DNA from: Bradyrhizobium sp. ARR65
GTDB taxonomy: Bacteria > Pseudomonadota > Alphaproteobacteria > Rhizobiales > Xanthobacteraceae
Direction: 5' to 3'
NCBI RefSeq assembly: GCF_000472385.1
Contig: NZ_AWZU01000006.1
Coordinates: forward strand, 164,486 to 228,485
Length of the DNA: 64,000 nt
The first letter of the stretch is position 1. The number at the start of each line of letters is the position of its first letter. Under the pieces are notes generated by a model. That model ran no database searches and was not told the DNA's origin. It was given only the letters and a program-made list of their open reading frames with translations. A program made the position numbers and the translations under genes. This document shows, one piece after another, positions 57,063-64,000 of this stretch.

Positions 57063-58451
57063 ATGCACTATCTAACGCTTTCAGAGTTATCCGTGTCACT
57101 TCGGACGAAAACCATCTCCCCGGTTGAACTCGTCAAACATATGCTCAATCGGATCGACGCCCTGGAACCGCTGTTGGAGTCATATGTAACGATAACCGCG
57201 CAGCGCGCACTAGAGCGGGCCGAACATGCAGAGCGGGAAATCGGATCTGGACAGTGGCGTGGTCCTCTCCACGGTGTACCGCTGGCTTACAAGGATATCT
57301 TCTACACGGATTTTGCCCTGACGACCGCTGGTACGGCGATACACAAGTCCTTTCAGCCGACTTACAGCGCGACTGCAGTGCGACGGCTAGAGGCGGCGGG
57401 CGCTATTTCGCTCGGAAAGCTGAAAACGACGGAGCAGGCCTGGACAGAGCACCACCCTACAGTCGCAGCTCCTAAAAACCCTTGGGGTGCGGAGCTATAT
57501 GCCGGCGCATCCTCAAGTGGATCGGGCGTTGCCACGGCTGCCGGTTTGACGTTTGGCGCGCTCGGTTCTGACACCGGTGGTTCGATCCGCTTTCCCAGCG
57601 CGGCCAACGGCGTGACAGGGCTTAAGCCGACGTGGGGGCGTGTTAGCCGCCACGGCGTCTTCGAATTAGCTCCTTCTCTTGATCACGTCGGGCCAATGGC
57701 GCGATCGGCTGTCGATTGTGCTATCATGCTCGGAGCTATTGCCGGCGCAGATCCCGCCGATCTGACCGCTGTGCACGATCCAGCCGAAAATTACGAAGCC
57801 GCAGCTTTGCGCAGCGTTGCGGGGATGCGGATTGGACTGCCGCGAGCCTACGCGACCGACGGCGTCGACCCTGGCATCGTGTCGGTCTGGCAGGCAGCTG
57901 CCAAAGTCTTCGAGGACCTTGGCGCGGTTGTCGAAGAAATGTCATTTCCCGAATGGCGCAATGCGGCGTCGACTTGGCCGATTCTATGCTCTTCCGAGAC
58001 GGCGTTGGCGCATGCGGCAACATACCCGTCGAAATCCGAAAGTTACGGACCGGCACTATCGGCACTTATTGATTTAGGACGCAGCAGCACAGCGATGGAT
58101 CTTGCTGCCGCTCACCAAGCGCGCTTGGAATTCTCGAATCGTCTTCGCACCCAGTTCAATAAAGTCGACATCATTCTCGTGCCCGTGACCATCTGGCCGA
58201 CGCCGGCCACCGCCGCTTTAGCCGACATTCTTCAAGAGTCTCCCCTTGGGGATTTGCTCCGCTTCACTTGCGTCTTCGACAGCACCGGAAGTCCAACGCT
58301 GACTCTTCCAGGGGGGTTCGATGACCGAGGCGCTCCCATCGCAATTCAACTCATCGGCGCGCACTTTGATGAGGCGGCCATTTTGCAAGCTGGCGCTGCC
58401 TTCCAACGAGCAACCGACTGGCATTCAAAACACCCGAGACACTTTCCTTAG
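57063..58451 (+). CDS. amidase signature family enzyme
   Basis: A 462-residue hydrolase. The Ser-cisSer-Lys triad is Lys77 (GVPLAYKDIFYT), a Ser of GASSSGSG (~150) and Ser174 (GSDTGGSIRFPSA). It is close in layout to GatA and AtzF-type amidases and hydrolyses an amide of unknown structure. It has a GGAGA ribosome site. A LuxR solo gene is divergent, which suggests regulated expression. Not fused to GatB or other subunits, so tRNA amidotransferase activity is unlikely. Confidence 0.9.
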   Translation: MHYLTLSELSVSLRTKTISPVELVKHMLNRIDALEPLLESYVTITAQRALERAEHAEREIGSGQWRGPLHGVPLAYKDIFYTDFALTTAGTAIHKSFQPTYSATAVRRLEAAGAISLGKLKTTEQAWTEHHPTVAAPKNPWGAELYAGASSSGSGVATAAGLTFGALGSDTGGSIRFPSAANGVTGLKPTWGRVSRHGVFELAPSLDHVGPMARSAVDCAIMLGAIAGADPADLTAVHDPAENYEAAALRSVAGMRIGLPRAYATDGVDPGIVSVWQAAAKVFEDLGAVVEEMSFPEWRNAASTWPILCSSETALAHAATYPSKSESYGPALSALIDLGRSSTAMDLAAAHQARLEFSNRLRTQFNKVDIILVPVTIWPTPATAALADILQESPLGDLLRFTCVFDSTGSPTLTLPGGFDDRGAPIAIQLIGAHFDEAAILQAGAAFQRATDWHSKHPRHFP

Positions 58452-59000
58452 GCGCCTGGGGAATATCCAGCGACTCAGGCGGTCGTGTTCTGTCGGCGCG
58501 CATTTTCACATAGCCGTAGGCATCATTGTCTGCGCGCCTATCTGACAAAATGCAGCAACGGGTTCTCCAGAGTTGGGTTGCGACACATGGCTAGTATGCT
58601 CGTTCCGGCGTTCAAGTTGGAGTTGATGGCCGGCTGCCGAGTTACGATTAGATCTCCAACTCGGATGGGGGCGGCGTCGCGAGGTCGTTGGTAGCGCTCG
58701 GCAAGGCAGTCGACGAATGGCATTCGCCATCACCGGAAATCAATATAAGAATATCGGTATGACCAGACTGGTCGACAACGTTGCCGTCAAACAAATTCAG
58801 CTGGCAAGTCGGCGTCATGACGCCCCACCCCAAAAGGGAGTTGATAGCGCCTGGATCTAACCGACGTACTGCAGCTATCATGCATAGTTGCAAGAGAAAA
58901 TATATGACCAATAGCTGTGCGACAATCCTTGTCTCGCAAGGTATTTTTGCATTGGCTTTTCTATCCTTGGTCATCGTAGAGTCTCCATAAGTCCCGTAGC
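58452..59000. other. 549-bp region with two overlapping unassigned minus-strand frames
   Basis: Frames at 58648-58974 and 58538-58723 overlap. The first has a membrane-like helix (AQLLVIYFLLQLCMIAAV); the second reads CLAERYQRPRDAAPIRVGDL and onward. A frameshift near 58720 would join them into one product of ~145 residues. Neither is recognised, and translation is uncertain. Confidence 0.35.
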
Positions 59001-59762
59001 TTATCTTCCGTCACAACAGGCTTGAATCACCAGCAATGCTCCTCCAAGCATTACTACGCCGTCTAGAATGCTGGTGTGTATGTGGATCGGCAAATCGGCG
59101 GTAAGCCTTTTTGCGAGGAAAGCGCCTGGTGTGGCGCAACCCCCAATCAGAATCGCCATGATCCAGGCGGACGCAGGAAGGGCGCCGGCGGTCTGAAAGA
59201 CCGCTGTCTTCGCTAGCCCGAGAAACAATGAAATGCCAGCATCGGTTGCAATGACCGCTGAGCCTCGAAGACCGGCAGCGAGAAGGATCGAAAGCAGGAC
59301 CACGCCGGATCCTGACGTCGCTCCAACGAGAAGCCCGTATCCACTCCCTGCCACTGCAACTCCCGACGTAGCGAGCGTCCATTCAGCCTTGTTCACTAAC
59401 CGCCGTAAAGGAACCAAGATGATAAGCGCTAGACCGATGATAATCGTTACGACCTTTCCGCTCAGTACTGTGTAGACGAAAGCGCCCGCAACACAGGTTG
59501 GTAGCGCACAGGCTGCCAACATAATGGCATTGCGCACGTCAAATTTGTCCCTGAAAGCGATCAGCCGACTTGCATTCGTCATAAGCGCAGAAAGGCTGAT
59601 GATGGGCACTACCGCTTCTGGACCCACGATCGGCAGGAGAACGGGCGGAAGGATTAACCCTGTGCCATATCCCGTAACACCCCCGAGAACGGCTGCGATG
59701 AATGAGATCACGGCCACAAGGCAGTATTGTTCGAACGTTACGAGATGAACGGCATCATGCAT
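59001..59762 (-). CDS. TauE/SafE family permease
   Basis: A 253-residue protein with about seven or eight membrane helices. The start chosen, MHDAVHLVTFEQYCLVAVIS, fits the first helix; a longer frame begins at 59849. The paired-repeat glycine pattern AAVLGGVTGYGTGLILPPVLLP and later GLLVGATSGSGVVLLSILLAAGL is typical. Members carry sulfite, sulfonates or other anions. It lies 550 bp from the LysR regulator at 60313, with a citrate synthase relic in between. Confidence 0.82.
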   Translation of the reverse strand: MHDAVHLVTFEQYCLVAVISFIAAVLGGVTGYGTGLILPPVLLPIVGPEAVVPIISLSALMTNASRLIAFRDKFDVRNAIMLAACALPTCVAGAFVYTVLSGKVVTIIIGLALIILVPLRRLVNKAEWTLATSGVAVAGSGYGLLVGATSGSGVVLLSILLAAGLRGSAVIATDAGISLFLGLAKTAVFQTAGALPASAWIMAILIGGCATPGAFLAKRLTADLPIHIHTSILDGVVMLGGALLVIQACCDGR

Positions 59763-59950
59763 CAGTCCGGCCTCCAACGTTGCTTCTGTCGTTGGTAGGG
59801 CTTTCTTGATGTCATCTCCAACAGAAGAGACTGATGGCCCTATCGGCAATCTTTGTGTGCCGGTGGCTAGGACAAGGACGTCCTTGCGCAGTCAAATGAG
59901 TTGGCGCCTGAAACGAATTAAAAGCGTTTTGCTGTCTACAACATCGGCTT

Positions 59951-60307
59951 GTGAAAGAGAAAAAACAATGTGTTTGCGCTGACTACTCCCGCATCGATCC
60001 GAGAGCGATCTTGCTGCGAGCGATGGCTGAGAGCGTGTCGGAGAGAAAGGGCGGGAGTGACATTCTCCCGATATTGCTCGCCATGAATAGGGCGGTTCAG
60101 GCACAGAGAGAGCTATGGCCTAACGTGGATTTCTATTCCGCCGCTGTCCTTCATGACCTCGGAATCGACACTGAATTGTTCACTCCCATGTTCGCCTGCA
60201 GCCGCGTCATTGGCTGGAGCGCGCATATTGCCGAACAAATCAAGGACAACCGGCTTATCCGCCCGAAAGCAAAATATGTGGGGCCTCAATATCGCCGCCT
60301 CGGGTAG
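59951..60307 (+). pseudogene. C-terminal fragment of citrate synthase
   Basis: About 110 codons matching the end of citrate/methylcitrate synthase: RKGGSDILPILLAMNRAVQA, ELWPNVDFYSAAVLHDLGID (with the catalytic Asp region), ELFTPMFACSRVIGWSAHIA and QIKDNRLIRPKAKYVGP. The first ~300 residues are absent. No promoter is attached. A relic. Confidence 0.8.
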
Positions 60308-60312
60308 CGCCG

Positions 60313-61218
60313 TTAGGCCATAGCTCCCTGGACGATCGATACGAACTCATTAAGCATAGGGGCCGCGGACCCATTCTGCGGCCTCACAACATAAAAGTCG
60401 CGAGTCAGATCAAAGCCATCGATTCTCTTCAGCACCAGGTCGTGTGAGGAGATGCTATGGCGAGCGCGCAGCGTGGACAGTATGCCAACTCCCACGCCAG
60501 CTTGAGCCGCTTTCTTTACGGCCTCCGGGCTTCCGACGATGAGCGCGATTTTTAAGTGGTTGAACGACAAACTCACAGCAGAAAGCTGGCGTTCGAGGAT
60601 CGCTCGTGTTCCGGACCCCTTCTCCCGCATGATGATTGGGGTAGCCAATAGGTCATCTATCGAAAGCTCCTCCCGAGAAGCCCAGGGATGTTCATGTGAG
60701 ACTACGAATGCGATCTGCTCCCGCCAAAGTGGCGTTACGCGGCAATTCGAGGAAATTGGGACACCATCGCTAACAAGTGCGGCGTCGACCACACCTTGAT
60801 TAAGATATTCAATGACGCGCGTGCTATTCCCGACCTCAAGCACAATCTGAATTTTTGGATGTCTGCTTTGAAAGGTCCTTATTGCAGCCGGCATTGCATA
60901 TTTTGCAATGGAATTTGTCGCGGCTATTCGCAAGCGCAGTGTGCTCTCTTCCCGGAGCTCCGCCAGCGAGCGGGAGGCTTCTCCATAAAGGGCGACAATT
61001 TTTTCCGCATGTGCAAATAGGATTATTCCTGCTTTTGTTAATTGCACTGAATGATGGTTGCGGTTGAAAAGCGGAACGCCAAGCTCCTGTTCAAGGGAGC
61101 GAATGTGGAAAGAGATCGCTTGTTGGGTGAGATGGAGATCGTGACCAGCATCGGTAAAGCTCTTTCTCAAAGCTACCGCGTGAAACACCCGCAACCTCTG
61201 GTCACGTATCAAGGTCAT
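60313..61218 (-). CDS. LysR family transcriptional regulator
   Basis: A 301-residue protein, MTLIRDQRLRVFHAVALRKS. It has an N-terminal HTH (DLHLTQQAISFHIRSLEQELGVPLF, ~27-51) and a full effector domain (LRIAATNSIAKYAMPAAIRTF to the end). Closest in type to CysB/CbbR-like regulators. It could control the TauE/SafE permease; that is by proximity only. Confidence 0.88.
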   Translation of the reverse strand: MTLIRDQRLRVFHAVALRKSFTDAGHDLHLTQQAISFHIRSLEQELGVPLFNRNHHSVQLTKAGIILFAHAEKIVALYGEASRSLAELREESTLRLRIAATNSIAKYAMPAAIRTFQSRHPKIQIVLEVGNSTRVIEYLNQGVVDAALVSDGVPISSNCRVTPLWREQIAFVVSHEHPWASREELSIDDLLATPIIMREKGSGTRAILERQLSAVSLSFNHLKIALIVGSPEAVKKAAQAGVGVGILSTLRARHSISSHDLVLKRIDGFDLTRDFYVVRPQNGSAAPMLNEFVSIVQGAMA

Positions 61219-61857
61219 TATTCAATCAGGTTGTGGGGTGACACTAACAACGTCATGAATTGTTGTCAAACAACAACAATCGGATGGATCGAAGCAACAA
61301 GCCCTTGTGGCGTCGCTTTCTCCGATGTCGATGAATCTTCTCGCATAGTCGCAGACATCTGCCCCTCGTTGCCGGCGACGAGATCGCGCCTGACCTGATC
61401 ATGAACATCCTTTCCGGACTCGGCTTCATCCAAAAAAGAAGACGGGATCGCGTAGATGGCCGCAATACTAGTTCCTGAGCAAAGGATGATCGGCTTGGCC
61501 AATGGGCGTGAGGTTATCCACTCACTCTGGCTAAGTTGCCGCTTCGGGGGCATTCGCGGAGCTTCGCCTCAGCCGGAGGCTAAACTCCCAACAAAGAAGA
61601 GCATATCGAGCATCAGCATGGTCCACCAACTGCTGGACATCGAAGACGTGCGCCTGACTACCGTGTCCCACCTCGTTCGGGGCACGGACTGCAACCGGAT
61701 CCGGATCGTCAGGTTCTATGGCGATCCTGTCGTCAACGCCGCTCCCACTGCGTTCGCCGATATTGCATGCCAGTTAGCCGAATACTAGAATACTGGAGGA
61801 GCAGGGCGACGAATTTAAATTCGCGTGCTCAGGAGTTCGGTTATCGAAGAGGTCGTT
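61219..61857. other. 640-bp region with one unassigned frame
   Basis: A 110-codon plus-strand frame at 61456-61788 is open (ending IRIVRFYGDPVVNAAPTAFA and DIACQLAEY). It is not recognised and lacks a clear start. Its last 57 codons, from MVHQLLDIEDVRL, look the most protein-like. The glycine riboswitch starts 70 bp after it. Confidence 0.3.
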
Positions 61858-62012
61858 TGCGGAGGAGATCGGCTCAGGCCGACGCCGAAGGAGCAACCGC
61901 CCCGGAAACTCTCAGGCAACAAGGACCGTAGCGACGGACTAACATCTGGAAAGAGGTGCCCTTGGCACCCGCCGACGGGATAATACTCTCAGGCAAATCG
62001 ACAGATGGGGTG
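61858..62012 (+). ncRNA. tandem glycine riboswitch
   Basis: Two aptamers in a row. The first (61864-61936) has GGAGA, GCCGAAGGAGCAA, ACTCTCAGGCAACAAGGACCG. The second (61946-62012) has GGAAAGAGG, the CCGCCGACGGGATAA bulge, ACTCTCAGGCAAATCGACAG. These are the conserved core motifs of the glycine riboswitch, and the pair with a short linker is the usual cooperative form. It stands before a truncated serine dehydratase gene, so it probably no longer controls a working product. Confidence 0.85.
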
Positions 62013-62047
62013 CATTCGAAATCAATCACTTGATGAGGTGCGCGCTT

Positions 62048-62203
62048 ATGCCCAAGACCAGCGAACAAGCCGTCACTTCTAACGCGTCGCGCCGACCTCC
62101 AAATAGCCCAATCAGCGTACTCGATCTATTTACGATCGGGATTGGTCCGTCTAGCTCGCATACGGTTGGACCGATGCGCGCGGCTCGCCGCTACCAACTT
62201 CCC
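62048..62203 (+). pseudogene. sdaA: N-terminal fragment of L-serine ammonia-lyase
   Basis: The frame from ATG at 62048 includes [20 protein letters not shown] and GPMRAARRY, which is the start of the iron-sulfur L-serine dehydratase. Similarity ends there, and the frame runs on into unrelated residues to a stop near 62306. The remaining ~400 residues are missing. The riboswitch upstream would have controlled it. Confidence 0.78.
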
Positions 62204-62456
62204 CACACTTTTGCTTATCCAGACGTTGGGCTCTTTGTCGGGTGTCAAACCGGCTGGCGTCGAGTTCGGATGACGTCTGCGCGAGAGCCGCGCTTGGCGA
62301 CGTATTGATGCCGGCGTAATGCTTATGATGCACTCACGCGGCGTGGTGCTGGAGCTTCCGGCCGCAGGCGCCAAGCTCAAGATTTTTGGCGCTTGCTCAG
62401 AAAAGCACGTGTGTGCAAGACAATCGGTTCCCGGAACCTTTAAGGGAAACCGCACC

Positions 62457-62900
62457 GTGACAGCCTCTCTTGACGGCGAAATTCGCGACGGACGCCATCA
62501 CATGCAGGTCCGCGTCTATTTTGAGGATACGGACGCCGGTCAGATTGTTTATCACGCGAATTTTCTGCGCTTCATGGAACGCGGCAGAACGAATTACTTG
62601 CGCCTGCTCGGAACCAATCAGCAAGCGCTGCTCAAAGAAGCGAACAACGATGCGCCCGGCTTCGCATTCGTTGTTCGTTCGATGACAATCGATTTTCTAA
62701 AACCGGCGTTATTGGACGACCTGCTGGACGTCGTCACGGTCCCGCAAGAGGTGAGGGGTGCGTCGATCGCCTTGCTGCAGGAATGCAGGCGGGGGGACGA
62801 TCTCCTGGTCACGGCACGTGTACGCGTGGCGTTTATCTCAGGCGGAAAGGCCCAGCGCATTCCTAAGTCGCTGCGGCTCGCTATGGAAGGGCAAAGATAA
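62457..62900 (+). CDS. ybgC: YbgC thioesterase, island-borne full-length copy
   Basis: A 147-residue hotdog-fold acyl-CoA thioesterase starting at GTG (MTASLDGEIRDGRHHMQVRV) with an AAGGGA site. The catalytic region is VYFEDTDAGQIVYHANFLRFMERGRTNYLR (Asp in EDTD), then APGFAFVVRSMTIDFLKPA. Codon use is less GC-rich than the native 3' fragment that follows. It probably supplies the YbgC function lost when the island split the native gene. Confidence 0.88.
   Translation: MTASLDGEIRDGRHHMQVRVYFEDTDAGQIVYHANFLRFMERGRTNYLRLLGTNQQALLKEANNDAPGFAFVVRSMTIDFLKPALLDDLLDVVTVPQEVRGASIALLQECRRGDDLLVTARVRVAFISGGKAQRIPKSLRLAMEGQR
62472..62496. repeat. right copy of the direct repeat within ybgC
   Basis: Matches 46136-46160 in 23 of 25 positions and encodes the same LDGEIRDGR residues. 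Confidence 0.55.
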
Positions 62901-62941
62901 AGAGCCCATTTTGTTCATGTTATGATCTTCCATCGCCCTAA

Positions 62942-63197
62942 TGAGGCGCCCGGTTTTGCCTTTGTCGTGCGCTCGATGCGGATCGACTATCTCAGGCCGG
63001 CGCGGATGGACGACGTGCTCGACGTCCTCACCTGGCCGGTCGCGGTGAAGGGCGCCTCCATCACCCTGGCGCAAGAGGTACGGCGCGGTGAGGATTTGCT
63101 GGTGAAAGCCGAGGTGCGCGTCGCCTTCATCAGCGAGGGGCGGGCACATCCCACACCGAAGGCACTCCGTGCAGTTCTGAAAGCCGATATGGCTTAG
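62942..63197 (+). pseudogene. ybgC: 3' part of native ybgC
   Basis: The frame reads EAPGFAFVVRSMRIDYLRPARMDDV and ends PTPKALRAVLKADMA. It is colinear with the second half of the island copy (from residue ~61), at native high GC. Codons ~15-60 of the native gene are missing. It begins about 40 bp after the stop of the island copy. Confidence 0.82.
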
Positions 63198-63281
63198 CTA
63201 TGGCACGATAGAGAACGAGCCATCGACTTCTCAAATCCTGCCGATACGTTAGGGCATCCCGATCCGCTTTCCGAGGTCATC

Positions 63282-63749
63282 ATGTCACGCCCGCCGCTGC
63301 CGCCCTTTACTGAACAAACCGCCGTGCAAAAGGTGCGCATGGCGGAAGATGCCTGGAATTCCCGGGATCCCGAACGCGTCGCGCTCGCCTATACGGAAGG
63401 AAGCCGCTGGCGCAATCGCTCGGAGTTTCTCGAAGGCCGCGCCGCAATCGTCGCTTTCCTGACGCGCAAATGGGCGAAGGAGCTGGACTATCGCCTGATC
63501 AAGGATCTCTGGGCCTTCCACGGCAATCGTATCGCGGTGCGCTTTCAATATGAGTGGCACGACGCGAGCGGCCAGTGGCATCGTTCCTACGGCAACGAGC
63601 AATGGGAATTCGACGAACACGGCCTGATGCGGCGCAGAGAGGCAAGCATCAACGACATCGAGATTGCCGAGAAGGATCGGCGTTTCCATTGGCCCGCGCC
63701 CGGCCCTCGGCCCGCCGATGTGCCGGGATTGAGCGAGAGTCCGTTTTAA
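63282..63749 (+). CDS. DUF1348 (NTF2-like) protein
   Basis: A 155-residue protein, [20 protein letters not shown], with [91 protein letters not shown]. This is the NTF2-like cone of the DUF1348 family, widespread in proteobacteria and of unknown role. Native gene after the island. Confidence 0.88.
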   Translation: MSRPPLPPFTEQTAVQKVRMAEDAWNSRDPERVALAYTEGSRWRNRSEFLEGRAAIVAFLTRKWAKELDYRLIKDLWAFHGNRIAVRFQYEWHDASGQWHRSYGNEQWEFDEHGLMRRREASINDIEIAEKDRRFHWPAPGPRPADVPGLSESPF

Positions 63750-63831
63750 GATCGTTTAAGATCGCGCGGCGGTCCTGACGCCAGGTCTCATGACCACAGG
63801 CATACGTTGTTACGAAAGCTGCTAGACCTTG

Positions 63832-63922
63832 CTCGTCATGGCCGGGCTTGTCCCAGGCATCCACGCCTTCTGCGCCCACCACAAGATCGTGGATGGCCGG
63901 GACAAGCCCACGGCTGTCCGGT
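63832..63922. repeat. GTCATGGCCGGGCTTGTCCC palindrome
   Basis: CATGGCCGGGCTTGTCCC and GGGACAAGCCC are inverted at the ends, with ATCCACG...CGTGGAT inside. Another extragenic palindrome, of the third family in the window. Native DNA follows to the right edge without a further gene. Confidence 0.75.
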
Positions 63923-64000
63923 TTAAATTTGGTGGACAGGGCGCATGGCGTGGATTCTTCTGCGGTCTTGAGCATCGCCAAATGTTCGAGACACGGAGAG

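Larger units (their letters stand above)
46161..62940. mobile_element. genomic island inserted in ybgC (about 16.8 kb)
   Basis: Bounded by the two halves of native ybgC. The interior has lower GC and different codon use than the flanks. It has many truncated genes and an accessory gene set (diaminopropionate-type operon, TonB receptor, LuxR, amidase, LysR, TauE, riboswitch). No integrase, transposase or tRNA boundary was recognised, so the mode of entry is unknown. The right end carries a complete ybgC copy that would replace the broken gene. Confidence 0.75.

Noticed and set aside
46161..62940. Prophage or conjugative element
   Set aside because: No integrase, capsid, terminase, relaxase or type IV secretion genes were recognised in the island.
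63649..63981. 110-codon minus-strand frame at the right edge
   Set aside because: It is largely the palindromic repeat 63832-63922 and the antisense of the DUF1348 gene.

Overview
The window looks like chromosomal DNA of a Bradyrhizobium-type alphaproteobacterium. The evidence is high GC, the gene order tkt-gap-pgk-fba, zapA-6S RNA-5-formyl-THF cyclo-ligase, yebC-ruvC-ruvA-ruvB, an rcdA gene, soluble chemotaxis receptors, and several families of long GC-rich intergenic palindromes. The genus is inferred from gene content and memory of related genomes, not from a search.

Layout. 1-4.2 kb: a small catabolic/uptake locus (AEC carrier, DUF1097 membrane protein, alpha/beta hydrolase) divergent from a LysR regulator, followed by a tripartite-tricarboxylate-type binding protein. 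5.0-9.4 kb: a membrane-anchored PAS-GGDEF-EAL protein, a quinone oxidoreductase and a DUF1192 protein. 9.5-15.5 kb: a probable small RNA, rcdA, rpmE, an ABC exporter, a GNAT enzyme, and an OmpA-like/MotA-TolQ-like pair. 16.0-20.4 kb: an RND efflux adaptor and pump. 20.5-30.6 kb: a 34-residue membrane peptide, an inositol-monophosphatase family protein, a Sel1 protein, thiE, class I and class II aldolases, pgk, gap and tkt. 30.9-33.8 kb: a DUF4164 protein, zapA, 6S RNA, 5-FTHF cyclo-ligase and a YmdB-type phosphodiesterase. 33.9-41.4 kb: a three-subunit molybdenum hydroxylase with triheme cytochrome c, and two soluble chemotaxis receptors. 41.6-46.0 kb: yebC, ruvCAB and a metallophosphoesterase.

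46.16-62.94 kb is a foreign island inside ybgC (the thioesterase gene of the tol-pal region). The first ~14 codons of the native gene remain on the left. The 3' part remains on the right, directly after a complete, compositionally different ybgC copy carried by the island. The island carries an operon of four genes (ornithine-cyclodeaminase/SbnB-like, Y4yA-like PLP decarboxylase, cysteine-synthase/SbnA-like, MATE exporter) beside a TonB-dependent siderophore receptor. This set would make L-2,3-diaminopropionate, process a derivative and export it, but no siderophore synthetase is present. The rest of the island is mosaic and partly decayed: a LuxR regulator next to an amidase with a perfect palindrome between them, a TauE/SafE permease, a LysR regulator, and fragments of a TonB receptor, an AraC regulator and citrate synthase. 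There is also a tandem glycine riboswitch in front of a truncated serine dehydratase. No integrase was recognised.

The strongest candidate for something undescribed is the diaminopropionate/decarboxylase/MATE/TonB set together with the ybgC-replacing island that carries it. The core regions on either side are ordinary.
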